A stretch of 64,000 nucleotides of DNA. It comes from Candidatus Wallbacteria bacterium (lineage in GTDB: Bacteria; Muiribacteriota; UBA6191; JACPRK01). The notes under the pieces were generated by a model. The model ran no database searches, was not told where the DNA came from, and saw nothing but the letters and a program-made list of their open reading frames with translations. Where the stretch lies: contig JACQZN010000028.1 in the NCBI GenBank assembly GCA_016213845.1, positions 124,001-188,000 of the forward strand, given 5' to 3'. Shown here piece after piece: positions 1 through 7,939 of the stretch. The number at the start of each line of letters is the position of its first letter. Positions within the stretch are counted from its first letter, which is position 1. The position numbers were made by a program, and so were the translations under genes.

Positions 1-61
1 TGAACCCCCGCGTCTCGATCATGCCCAGCGCCTCGCGGGTGCCTTCGTTGGTGTCGTCCAT
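1..61 (-). CDS. BMC-H microcompartment shell protein, N-terminal fragment
   Basis: Only the first 20 codons lie in the window, starting from an ATG at 61. The peptide runs [20 protein letters not shown]. The segment [11 protein letters not shown] is the usual opening of hexameric BMC-domain shell proteins, and it closely matches [11 protein letters not shown] in the BMC-H gene at 2088-2402. It lies 28 bases after the aldehyde dehydrogenase stop on the same strand, so it should be the next gene of the same operon. The domain assignment rests on this short match and on context. Confidence 0.8.
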   Translation of the reverse strand, partial: MDDTNEGTREALGMIETRGF

Positions 62-89
62 CCGGGCTCGCCTCCAGGTTCACCGCGCG

Positions 90-1574
90 TCAGCCGCGGC
101 CAACGATGTTGAAGAGGTCCTTCAGCGTGCAGCGACGCTCCCTGCAGAAGTTGCGGGTCCGCGTCAGCCCCTCGCCTGTCGGGCCCGCGATGCTGAAGCT
201 GGTGTAGCCTTCGCCGCCCATGCCCAGCCCGGCGTACGAAGGACCGTTCTTGACGAAGATGCTCGCCTCGCACTCGCGCGCCATCTTGTGAAGGTTCGTG
301 ATGTCCCGGCTGTGCATCGTGGCCGTGTGCCGGTTGCCCTTTTCGGCCCGGATGGCCAGGTCGATCGCGGCGTGCACGTCAGCCACGCGCACCACCGGGA
401 GCACCGGCATCAGCATTTCCGTATGCACGAAGGGGTGATCGGGGCCCGTCTCGACGAAAGCCATCTTGACGTTGGCCGGCACCGTGATGCCGATCTTCGA
501 CAGGATGACCTGCACGTCCAGGCCGACCAGGTCGCGGTTGAGGTGGCCGGGCTCCTTGAAAATCAGGTTCTCCAGCTTCTGCACGTTCGAGCCGATCACG
601 TGATAGGCGCTGGCTCGCTTCAGCTCGTCGATGAACCGGTCCGCCACGCTGGCGACGACGATCATCTCTTTCTCCGCCGTGCAGAGGATGTTGTTGTCGA
701 GGCTGGCGCTGTTGGTGATGTTGCGCGCGGCCAGGGCCAGATCGGCCGTCTCGTCGACGACGGCCGGGGGGTTGCCCGGCCCGGCGACAATCGCCTTCTT
801 GCCCGACTGGAAAGCGGCCTTCGCGACCTCACCGCCGCCCGTCACGATCAGGAGCCGGATGCCCGGGTGGTGCATCAGCTCGTCACTCGATTTGAGGCTC
901 GGCTCGGCGATGCCGGTGAGCAAGTTCGGCGGCCCGCCCGCCTCCACGATCGCGTTGTTCAGGAGGCCTATCGCTTCCTGGCAGACGCGCTTGGCGCGCG
1001 GGTGCGTGTTGAACGTCACGGCATTGCCCGCCGCGATCATCCCGATCGAGTTGCAGACGATGGTCTCGGTCGGATTCGTGGTCGGCGTGATCGAGCCGAT
1101 GACCCCGAACGGTGAGCGCTCCACCAACGTCAGCCCGTCGTCGCCCGTCCAGGCGATCGGCTCCAGGTCTTCCACACCGGGCGTCTTTTCCACCGCCAGC
1201 GTGTTCTTACCGATCTTGTCCTGCACCCGGCCCAGGCCAGTCTCGCGAACAGTCCGTTCGGCGATTCCGGGGATCGCTTCCCGGAAGCGGCGGCGCATGT
1301 TCTCGATCAGCAGCCGCCTCTTCTCAACCCCCATCGTCATCAGCTTGGCCTGGGCCGCCGCCGCGGCCCGCACCGCCGAATCGATGTCCGGATAGATGCC
1401 CGGGGTCGCTCCCACCGGAAGGCTTGGCTCCGGCGTGGCTTGCACCGGCGCCGGCGAGGCGCTGGCCGCCGCGCGAGGTGCCGGTGCCGCCGCCGCCGGC
1501 GCGGCCTCTCCGCGGTTGATCCGTTCGATCACCTTCCGGACAATCTGCTGAATTTCCTCGGGTGAGAGTTGCAT
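90..1574 (-). CDS. BMC-associated CoA-acylating aldehyde dehydrogenase (PduP/EutE type)
   Basis: This 494-residue enzyme is predicted to convert a short aldehyde to acyl-CoA with NAD+ inside a microcompartment. The first 20 or so residues (MQLSPEEIQQIVRKVIERI) form an amphipathic helix like known encapsulation peptides. An Ala/Pro-rich linker follows, up to about residue 60. The catalytic domain has TPTTNPTETI in the cofactor region and DNNILCTAEK around the predicted catalytic Cys at about residue 298, as in PduP and EutE. The ATG at 1574 was chosen because it opens the helix directly; an in-frame GTG at 1586 would add four residues. Its neighbours are shell genes. The aldehyde substrate cannot be told, because the upstream enzymes are outside the window. 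Confidence 0.93.
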   Translation of the reverse strand: MQLSPEEIQQIVRKVIERINRGEAAPAAAAPAPRAAASASPAPVQATPEPSLPVGATPGIYPDIDSAVRAAAAAQAKLMTMGVEKRRLLIENMRRRFREAIPGIAERTVRETGLGRVQDKIGKNTLAVEKTPGVEDLEPIAWTGDDGLTLVERSPFGVIGSITPTTNPTETIVCNSIGMIAAGNAVTFNTHPRAKRVCQEAIGLLNNAIVEAGGPPNLLTGIAEPSLKSSDELMHHPGIRLLIVTGGGEVAKAAFQSGKKAIVAGPGNPPAVVDETADLALAARNITNSASLDNNILCTAEKEMIVVASVADRFIDELKRASAYHVIGSNVQKLENLIFKEPGHLNRDLVGLDVQVILSKIGITVPANVKMAFVETGPDHPFVHTEMLMPVLPVVRVADVHAAIDLAIRAEKGNRHTATMHSRDITNLHKMARECEASIFVKNGPSYAGLGMGGEGYTSFSIAGPTGEGLTRTRNFCRERRCTLKDLFNIVGRG

Positions 1575-1688
1575 CGTCGAGCGCACCTACCGGGTTTCGC
1601 CTGTTCTTGCTCACTATCCCAGGACGAGTTGAAGTTCCTCTCCAGTCCGCCGAGCTCGCCGAGCTTTCGAATGATCTGGACGCGGCAA

Positions 1689-1750
1689 ACTCTTGGGGGT
1701 CCAGGGGCCAGTGGCCTCCTGGTGGGGGTTCGGGGGCGAAGCCCCTGACA
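1689..1750. repeat. Palindromic double hairpin between BMC genes
   Basis: Two adjacent hairpins lie in the 210-bp gap between the BMC-P and aldehyde dehydrogenase genes. The first, at 1701-1722, has a CCAGGGGCC arm and a GGCC(T)CCTGG arm around a 3-base loop. The second, at 1733-1745, is GGGGC-GAA-GCCCC. The G-rich palindromic texture resembles dispersed REP-like elements, but no second copy was found in the window. In the mRNA it could pause transcription or protect an end. The rest of 1575-1784 shows no gene. Confidence 0.5.
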
Positions 1751-1784
1751 GGTCTCCAGTACCCTACCACCTCGCCGCCGGGCG

Positions 1785-2069
1785 CTAGCTTCCCTTGGCG
1801 GACTTGTCGACCGTGACCGTATCGATGATGCCTGCGACCACTGCGTCGACGGGCTTCTTGTCGGTTCGAGTCGTCTGGCGCGCGGAGCTGCCGCTCACGA
1901 CCAGCACCCGCTCGCCATGACCGGCCCCGACGACGTCGACCGCAACGGCAAAGTCGCCGGTCTCGCGGTCCTCCAGGTCGAGCTTCTTGACGAGGAGTAG
2001 CTTGAACCCCGTCAGCCCCTCGACCTTTCGGGTGCAGACGACCGTACCGGCGACCCTGCCGATGAACAC
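1785..2069 (-). CDS. BMC-P pentameric vertex protein (EutN/CcmL family)
   Basis: A 94-residue protein, the normal size for the family, that caps the vertices of the microcompartment shell. It opens with MFIGRVAGTVVCTRKVEGLTG, the typical EutN/CcmL N-terminus in which the first strand and the VxGTVVxTrK motif are conserved. It continues with the usual VDVVGAGHGERVLVVSGSSAR segment, whose GxGxxVLVxxGSSAR form is diagnostic. The start is GTG at 2069, preceded by AAGGAAGG six bases upstream. It follows the BMC-H stop by 18 bases, so the two shell genes are probably translated from one mRNA. Confidence 0.95.
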   Translation of the reverse strand: MFIGRVAGTVVCTRKVEGLTGFKLLLVKKLDLEDRETGDFAVAVDVVGAGHGERVLVVSGSSARQTTRTDKKPVDAVVAGIIDTVTVDKSAKGS

Positions 2070-2087
2070 GTCAGGCCTTCCTTGCCG

Positions 2088-2402
2088 CTACTTGCCCGAG
2101 CGCGCCTTGTCGGTGTGGGCCGCCGCCGAGCCGATCGGCAGGATGCCCTCCAGCGACGCGTGCGGCCTGGGGATCACGTGAACGGCGACCAGCTCGCCGA
2201 CCTTGTTGGCAGCCGCTGCGCCCGCGTCCGTGGCGGCCTTCACGGCTGCAACGTCGCCTCGCACCAGCGCCGTGACGAAGCCTGCGCCGATCTTCTCGTA
2301 GGCCACGAGCGTCACGTTGGCCGCCTTGACCATCGCGTCCGACGCCTCGATCAGTCCGACCAGACCCTTGGTCTCGATCATTCCCAGAGCCTCACCGCTC
2401 AC
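2088..2402 (-). CDS. BMC-H hexameric microcompartment shell protein
   Basis: A 104-residue single-BMC-domain protein, the tile of the microcompartment facet. Visible family features are [21 protein letters not shown] at the start, [22 protein letters not shown] in the middle and [16 protein letters not shown] near the end. The start is GTG at 2402, because AAGGAGG ends exactly six bases upstream and the BMC domain begins at once. Longer upstream frames would read through that ribosome binding site. It is the first BMC gene of the minus-strand operon seen here, and nothing upstream to 3052 is coding on this strand. Confidence 0.95.
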   Translation of the reverse strand: MSGEALGMIETKGLVGLIEASDAMVKAANVTLVAYEKIGAGFVTALVRGDVAAVKAATDAGAAAANKVGELVAVHVIPRPHASLEGILPIGSAAAHTDKARSGK

Positions 2403-2408
2403 GTGGTG

Positions 2409-2415
2409 CCTCCTT
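2409..2415 (-). promoter_or_regulatory. Ribosome binding site of the first BMC-H gene
   Basis: AAGGAGG on the minus strand with a 6-base spacer to the GTG at 2402. This decides the start codon of the BMC-H gene. No convincing sigma-70 or sigma-54 promoter could be recognised between 2416 and 2700, although the BMC operon promoter should be there. Confidence 0.85.
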
Positions 2416-2707
2416 GGCAAGTTGCATTCCCGGCGCCCCTGGGTGGGGCCCCGTGATTGGTCCAGTTCATGTTCTCGAAACTGCTACCCGGAATTCAACC
2501 CGTCTTTTCCATGGGTACGGGTGCCCACCACCGTGCCGTGTGATAACGCGTTTTGAACCTGCATTTCTACAGGTCGGTTGTCTGCCCGGGAAAAACCCTC
2601 TCTGTCGAGAACGCCAGTCCGAAGCAAGATTCCCTTTCGCGCTTGTGTTGGCTCAAAACAGAACTATCATCACGTGCACAGCAGGAAGGCGAAGCCATCC
2701 TAGCATG

Positions 2708-3050
2708 GAGAATCGAGAATCGAGAATCGAGAATCGAGTAGCGAGTAGTGAGTAGGGGCCGGAAGGTGGGAGGTAGAAGGTAGAAGGTGGAAGAAGGATG
2801 GCGGGTGCGACAAACCCGGTGGTCTGATCCCGAACCTCTGCAGGCGTCTGGCCCAGCTGCCGGGACCTGCTCGTGCGCCAGCCTCACTCCCCCCACCTGA
2901 GCCGCCCCACCCTACGGACAACGGCTGCACCTCTTCTACCTTCCACCTTCTACCTTCCATCTTCACTCCTGACCCCTCGAGCCTGCCCCCTGAAGCCTGA
3001 CCCCTGAAGCCTCACTTCTCAAGCCTCACTCCTCAAGCCTCAAGCCTCCA
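2708..3050. repeat. Heptamer-repeat unit with inverted arms around a non-coding core
   Basis: All the repetitive parts have a 7-base period. 2708-2756 holds about four GAATCGA units running into GAGTAGC, GAGTAGT and GAGTAGG. 2765-2797 holds GGTAGAA-type units. After a 134-bp core (2798-2931) the GGTAGAA units return in reverse complement at 2932-2966 (TTCTACC, TTCCACC). 2967-3050 then carries TGACCCC, TGAAGCC, TCACTTC and TCAAGCC units that run to within three bases of the ATG at 3053. The core has no credible gene. It lies between the divergent BMC operon and the deacetylase gene and fills most of that 650-bp gap. Confidence 0.85.
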
Positions 3051-3052
3051 AC

Positions 3053-3916
3053 ATGTCTTTCCGCATCCGACTACTCCTGGTCCTGGCGGCTTGCTGCGAG
3101 CTCATCTGGACCTGCTGGTGCTGGACTCATCCCCCGGTGCCGGTGCTGCTCTTCCATGCGGTCGAGGAAGGCGGTGGGCCGCTGGCCTTCTGGACTCTCA
3201 CACCACGCCAGTTCCGGGAGATCCTCGATCGCGTCCAACGGCTGGGCTTCCGCACGATCGACGACCAGCAGCTCATCGGGGCGTTCTCGTCATTCCGAGG
3301 TTACGATCGGCTGGCGGTGCTGACCTTCGACGACGGGCTGGCCAGCCATCGGGACTGCGTCGCACCGGAGCTGGCTTCCAGGAACATGCGTGGCGTCTTC
3401 TTTGTGACGCGCCGCGCAGGAACCGGCCGGCTCTCCGAAGCCGACGTCCAGGCGCTTGCGAAGGCGGGCCATGCCATCGGTTCCCACTCCGCAACGCATG
3501 GACCTCTGCTCTCCAGGCCCGGCGAGCCTGGCCCAGGCTTCCAGTCGCGGCTCGTGCGCGAGATGGCCTTTCCTCGCGCCCAGCTCCGCCGGCTGGTCGG
3601 CCACACCATTCTGTCCTTCGCCTACCCGGGCGGCGAGGTCTCCCTCGAGGCCCAAGAGATGGCGCGCACCTCCGGGTACCGTCTCGCGTTCACCGCCGAC
3701 TACGGCTCTCCCTCGCCGTGGACGGATCGGATGCTGCTTCCAAGAAACCTCCTCTTCAGTGATGCCACCCCGGGCGCCGTCGAGCGCTACATGACAGAAC
3801 CGCTCTTCTGGCTCCGCATTCGCGCCGCCGTCGACATCGTCGCCGTCGCCCTGCTGCTCGTCTACCTTTCGATGGCTCCCCCGAGGCGGAGCCTCGCCAG
3901 GAATGGCGACTCCTAA
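3053..3916 (+). CDS. Membrane-anchored polysaccharide deacetylase (NodB domain)
   Basis: A 287-residue member of carbohydrate esterase family 4, predicted to remove N-acetyl groups from a cell-surface glycan. Residues 5-24 form an N-terminal membrane segment, and a second hydrophobic segment lies near residues 258-275. The NodB domain shows TFDDG at 91-95 (catalytic base and metal Asp) and SHSATH at 144-149 (metal-binding His pair). FAYPGGEV near 190 matches the motif 3 region. The start codon directly follows a CTCAAGC heptamer array, so there is no normal Shine-Dalgarno sequence. The glycan substrate is unknown. Confidence 0.9.
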   Translation: MSFRIRLLLVLAACCELIWTCWCWTHPPVPVLLFHAVEEGGGPLAFWTLTPRQFREILDRVQRLGFRTIDDQQLIGAFSSFRGYDRLAVLTFDDGLASHRDCVAPELASRNMRGVFFVTRRAGTGRLSEADVQALAKAGHAIGSHSATHGPLLSRPGEPGPGFQSRLVREMAFPRAQLRRLVGHTILSFAYPGGEVSLEAQEMARTSGYRLAFTADYGSPSPWTDRMLLPRNLLFSDATPGAVERYMTEPLFWLRIRAAVDIVAVALLLVYLSMAPPRRSLARNGDS

Positions 3917-3958
3917 TCCCGGGCGTGGCCAGGAGAGGCATCCTCGACGCCGCGGCGC

Positions 3959-5413
3959 CTAGTCGGAGCCCAGCCGGGCCAGCAACTCGTCTCGCCGGGC
4001 CGATGCCGGCAGGGCCTCCAGTAGACTCCGGATCTCCTTTCGCTGCCAGGCTGTCTTGGCCGGTTCGGCTTCGAGCCTGGCTGCGACCACCTGCCCGAGA
4101 GCCAGGGTCCAGTCGGCGCCGACGATCGCGGAGTCGCCGGCCGCAGAGGCCAGCAAGAGCATCGCCCGGGCAAACTGCCGGGCGGCCGCCGAGTCGAGGG
4201 CCTTCGATACGAGCGCCGATGCCTCGCGAGCATCCAGCGCGGGCCGCCGGCGGGAGGAGCCCACGAGGGCGCCGGCACGACGCTGCGAAAAGCGGTCGGC
4301 CCCCTTCGCCGGCATCATCGCCAGCTCGCAGCTCCGATCGGGCTCGATGAAGAATCGCGCGTACTCGGCTCCTGGCAAGAGCGGCGCTGCCGCGGCGCTG
4401 CGGAACCAGACACCATGCAGCCTGGGGCCCGTCATTCGGCGGTACCCATCAGCGTCGGCCAGCTCCATCGACTTGAGCTCGAGAGCAGCCTGCAAGCTGA
4501 CCACTTCCCAGAACGGCATCGACCAGCGATGAGCCGCCGGGGTGGAGCCGTAGACCCAGGCGTAGTAGCTTTCGTCGGTTCCATTCGCATCAAACGGATA
4601 GAGCCACTCCAGTACCAAGCGCATCCAGGACGGCCGGCCGGCGAACAGCTGCTGGACCATCGGTCTGGCGCTCGAGACGCTGAGCATCGAACCGTCGAGG
4701 AAGGTGACCGTCGCCCTGCGGCTGCGCGGACTGTACCAGGCGTCGGCGAGCTCGCTGGTTCCTAGGCGAAACTCCAGAGGCCCCAATCCGATCCATTCGC
4801 CGGAGTCCGGTCCCGGGTCCTCGACGGACGGCAGATCGCGCAGCCCCCGATACAGTCCCTCGAATCCAGCCGGCGGCCGGTCGGCGGGCAGGCTCCCGAA
4901 TTGCTTGAAGTACCGATAGTGGATGCTGAGCTGCGGATAGAGGCAGGCGAGAAACGAGACCAACACCATCTGCCGGGCGAAGCGTGTGCGCAGCCAAGAC
5001 GTCCTCGATACCCAGACGGCATCAGCAGCAAGGGCCGCGCGCAGTTTTGCCGCCAGAGCGGGGTCAGCCGGCACCAGCAGCGGCCGGCCGCCTCCGCGGG
5101 AGTAGAGCAGCAGGCCGGCGATTGCCTCCTCGACGCGTTCGATGTTCGCGATTCTCACCTGCGTAGCGCCAGCGATGATCGTCTCGCCGTCGAACACCGT
5201 CGCAGTTCTCAACCGCCGAACGAAGAGCCCTCCGATCAGCAGGCCCAGCCCAAGCGACAGTCCCGCGACCCAGAACCGCTCCAGGCCCGTCCGAGGACCC
5301 AGAACGAGCGCAACCGGCGCCGCTGCCGCCAGCGCGAGCCCGACCGAGATCCCGGCAACATCGGCAACCGTGACGGAGAACCTGTAGACGACCTGGTGCT
5401 TCGGGCTGGCCAC
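3959..5413 (-). CDS. Hypothetical membrane protein with large soluble C-terminal region
   Basis: 484 residues, not recognised. Two hydrophobic segments occur near residues 15-38 and 47-65. They are followed by a short PH-like stretch (FDGETIIAGATQVRIANIERVEEAI) of the kind seen in small membrane-associated domains, and by a third hydrophobic segment near 150-165. The remaining 320 residues look globular and end in an Ala-rich helical section. The start is a GTG at 5413 with GGGGGA immediately before it, so the true start could be slightly downstream. It converges with the deacetylase gene across a 42-bp gap. Confidence 0.65.
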   Translation of the reverse strand: MASPKHQVVYRFSVTVADVAGISVGLALAAAAPVALVLGPRTGLERFWVAGLSLGLGLLIGGLFVRRLRTATVFDGETIIAGATQVRIANIERVEEAIAGLLLYSRGGGRPLLVPADPALAAKLRAALAADAVWVSRTSWLRTRFARQMVLVSFLACLYPQLSIHYRYFKQFGSLPADRPPAGFEGLYRGLRDLPSVEDPGPDSGEWIGLGPLEFRLGTSELADAWYSPRSRRATVTFLDGSMLSVSSARPMVQQLFAGRPSWMRLVLEWLYPFDANGTDESYYAWVYGSTPAAHRWSMPFWEVVSLQAALELKSMELADADGYRRMTGPRLHGVWFRSAAAAPLLPGAEYARFFIEPDRSCELAMMPAKGADRFSQRRAGALVGSSRRRPALDAREASALVSKALDSAAARQFARAMLLLASAAGDSAIVGADWTLALGQVVAARLEAEPAKTAWQRKEIRSLLEALPASARRDELLARLGSD

Positions 5414-5515
5414 TCCCCCGATACTAGCAGCCGCAGGCCCACCTCGTCCCCGTCAGCTCGCCCGCCGGGTGCGCTCGCGGAAAGTGAGAGGGGGCATCAC
5501 ACGGTAACCGCTCGC

Positions 5516-5562
5516 CCTGAGCCATTCGGCAAGCATGTCCTGAGCTCGCCGAAGGGCTCAGG
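5516..5562. repeat. Long imperfect palindrome
   Basis: CCTGAGCC-A-TTCGGC is answered by GCCGAA-G-GGCTCAGG across a 17-base loop, giving a 14-bp stem with one mismatch. It lies in the 272-bp gap after the FIST-cyclase gene and upstream of the membrane protein gene. The shape is that of a dispersed intergenic palindrome or a transcription stop without a T-tract. The rest of 5414-5635 shows no gene. Confidence 0.6.
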
Positions 5563-5635
5563 ATGAGCGGGGAGCTGACCCATGAACCGCGCGCGCACCC
5601 CCGCCCGCCGGCCCTACTTCCCCCAGCCCTCTCCC

Positions 5636-5697
5636 CTCAATCCTGACCCCTGAAGCCTGACCCCTGAAGCCTGATCCCTCAAGCCTCAAGCCTCACT
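5636..5697. repeat. Heptamer array overlapping the end of the FIST-cyclase gene
   Basis: On the plus strand CTGACCC and CTGAAGC units alternate and then give way to CTCAAGC units; all keep the 7-base period. Read on the minus strand, the units carry a TGA every seven bases. The cyclase gene takes its last codons (Ser, Glu, Ala) and its TGA stop from this array. Confidence 0.85.
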
Positions 5698-7779
5698 CCC
5701 CCCCGGGTCCACGTCGAACACCTCGATCGGTGCGGCTTTCCCCTTCACCTGGATCTCGCGGAAGTTCCCTGCCAGCTTCAGCTGCCCGATGACGGAGTCG
5801 TGCACCTCCCGCGAGATGGTCAGTCCGCCCGGGGTCGCGTTCGACTCCAGCCGCTGTGCCAGGTTCACGGCATCGCCGATGAGCGTGTTGTCGCGCCGCA
5901 GGTCGCTGCCGACGTTTCCCAGCACCGCCCTGCCCATGTGGACCCCGATTCGCACCTGGAAGGGCGTGTCGAGCTCGCGCACTCGCCGGCAGATGGCCAG
6001 CGCCGCCCGCACGGCATCTTCGGGCAGGTCGAACGTCGCGAAGATCGCGTCGCCGATGAACTTGTTGACGTCCCCGGAGTGCTCGTAAAGCAGGTCCGTC
6101 ACCGGCTGGAAGATCTCGTTGAGCGACCGGACCACTTCCTCCGGTGTGTGCGTTTCCGAGAAGCTGGTGAAGCCCTTCACGTCGAGGAACAGATACGCCA
6201 TGTCCGCCGACTCGTCGGGGATCTCGAGTCGCTCCTCGATCGCCAGCTTGCCCGCCTTGTTCCATGTAGTGCGGGGCGTGTACTGACGGATGATGCGGTG
6301 CAGCCTCAGGTTTCGCTGGTTCATTTCGCTCAGGCTCAGATTGACGGCCCGCAGCTCGTTGGAGACTTCGATGTTCTCGCGATTGATCTTCAGGAGCACC
6401 TGCTCCCGCACGTCGAGCAAGCTCTCCGATTGCTCGATCTGGCTTCGGAGCCTCAGGTTCTCCTGCGAGAGCGCCTCGAGCGCTCTGTCCGGCGCCTCGC
6501 TGGAGTCCGCCGCCGGCCGCGAGCCGCCGGAGGCCAGCTCCGGCACCCTGGGTTCCGCCGAGCTGTCACCGATGACGAGCAGGCAGAACGTCTCGCCGAC
6601 CAGGTGCGCGCACGGGGGCGCGCCCAGCACGGCCTTGTCGGTGGCAGCTCCCAGCTCCTTGAGCGGCGCGATCTCCGCCGCCGAGTACAACCCAGCCACC
6701 GGGACGTCCCGGCCGAACACGTCGTAGAGCGTCTCGGCCTCCTCCGAAACCCGGTTGCCGAGGAACATCTGGCGGGCCCCGCAGCTCACGGCCAGCATCA
6801 CCCTGGGGCGGTGGTCGCCGAGCGCCACTTTCGCGTTGTACGCCGACTCGCGACACGCCCGTACGATCTCATTACGAGTGAAATGAGCCAACGACACCGT
6901 TTGCCCTTCCATCGACGCCGTCGGGAAGAATCCGATCCGGCCGTTCGCGCGGTCGATGTACACCGGCACCCGTGGCAGCGTCGCCTCGTGTCCGTTCACC
7001 TTCACCAGGAACGGGTAGGTCCGCACCAGCGTGCCGACCTCCTCGATCGGCCGGCCCAGGTACTTTTCGTAGAAAGTGAAGACGTTCTCCCCGTTCACCT
7101 CGTAGACGAAGTGCCCCTTCGCCCGCGTCACCGTCATCGGGTTGCTGATCGGCTGCAACCCGTGCGAGACCGTGGTGGCCAGCTTGAGCGTCTTCGACTC
7201 GAGCGTGAGCAGCATCAGCGCCACGCCGCCCTGCACCACGCGCTCCCCCACCCACTGGAAAGACGGGCCGAATGTCTCCTCGCGCTCTGGCCGGACGCCG
7301 GACCCGCCCCCGAACACGGTCGCGGCCTCCCCGATCACTTCCTTGATCGTCTCCAGCACCTCCGTCCCGTGGCCCTCGTCGGAGGCGCAGAAGACCATCG
7401 CCAGATCGAACCGCTCTCCCTCCAGTTTCCGCAGGCAGCTGTTCGCCACCCGGAACGCCGCCCGCCTGGGCGACCCTCCGTACGGCTCCACCCCCGTCAC
7501 GAACTTGAACTCGCCGGCCCAGAGCATCACCACGACACTGTCGACCTGGTAGCCCGCTGGACCGATCTCGCCGAAGGAGGAGCTGCCGAAGATTTCCCGA
7601 TCTCCCAGCACCTCGCGCACCCCTTGGAGTACCCGTGCTTGGTCGAGCGACACCGCCGCGAAGACGATCGCCAGCTTCGCCTCCGGGTTGTGACGCAGCG
7701 CCTGCGCGGCAGCCTCCCGTCCCGCCGCCACCGGCTCTGCGAGCCGGCTTGCCCCCGCTGTCGCCCGAAACGTCGTCAT
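5686..7779 (-). CDS. FIST sensor domain fused to class III adenylate/guanylate cyclase
   Basis: 697 residues. Residues about 20-410 form FIST_N plus FIST_C, a sensory module thought to bind small ligands such as amino acids. Visible segments include FGSSSFGEIGP, VFGGGSGV and the C-terminal GLYSAAEIAPL. Residues about 430-505 are a long heptad-rich coiled coil. Residues about 520-690 are a class III cyclase domain with predicted metal-binding Asp533 (LDVKGFTSFSE) and Asp577 (KFIGDAIF) and the Asn/Arg pair in DAVNLAQRLES, so it should be active. No membrane segment is seen. The ATG at 7779 was chosen; an in-frame ATG at 7791 has no better ribosome site. The last codons lie in a heptamer array. 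ATP or GTP use cannot be settled by eye. Confidence 0.9.
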   Translation of the reverse strand: MTTFRATAGASRLAEPVAAGREAAAQALRHNPEAKLAIVFAAVSLDQARVLQGVREVLGDREIFGSSSFGEIGPAGYQVDSVVVMLWAGEFKFVTGVEPYGGSPRRAAFRVANSCLRKLEGERFDLAMVFCASDEGHGTEVLETIKEVIGEAATVFGGGSGVRPEREETFGPSFQWVGERVVQGGVALMLLTLESKTLKLATTVSHGLQPISNPMTVTRAKGHFVYEVNGENVFTFYEKYLGRPIEEVGTLVRTYPFLVKVNGHEATLPRVPVYIDRANGRIGFFPTASMEGQTVSLAHFTRNEIVRACRESAYNAKVALGDHRPRVMLAVSCGARQMFLGNRVSEEAETLYDVFGRDVPVAGLYSAAEIAPLKELGAATDKAVLGAPPCAHLVGETFCLLVIGDSSAEPRVPELASGGSRPAADSSEAPDRALEALSQENLRLRSQIEQSESLLDVREQVLLKINRENIEVSNELRAVNLSLSEMNQRNLRLHRIIRQYTPRTTWNKAGKLAIEERLEIPDESADMAYLFLDVKGFTSFSETHTPEEVVRSLNEIFQPVTDLLYEHSGDVNKFIGDAIFATFDLPEDAVRAALAICRRVRELDTPFQVRIGVHMGRAVLGNVGSDLRRDNTLIGDAVNLAQRLESNATPGGLTISREVHDSVIGQLKLAGNFREIQVKGKAAPIEVFDVDPGGSEA

Positions 7780-7844
7780 GCCGCCCAGCATAACATCGCC
7801 CGGGCGGCGCCGACCTGCCCTTGCCGCAGGCGAGGGCTGGGGGT

Positions 7845-7864
7845 CTGGGGTTGGACAACCCCAG
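7845..7864. terminator. Perfect hairpin downstream of livF
   Basis: CTGGGGTTG-GA-CAACCCCAG, a perfect 9-bp stem, lies 76 bases beyond the livF stop on the minus strand and just upstream of the FIST-cyclase start. No T-tract follows on either strand, so it is a weak candidate for factor-independent termination. It is the only strong hairpin in the 160-bp gap. Confidence 0.45.
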
Positions 7865-7939
7865 CTCCAAGATTGGGCTGGCCAGCGCCGTGGAAGACCA
7901 CCGAAGAGCAGGAGATTGCCTCGTCGGCGCGGGCCTGCC

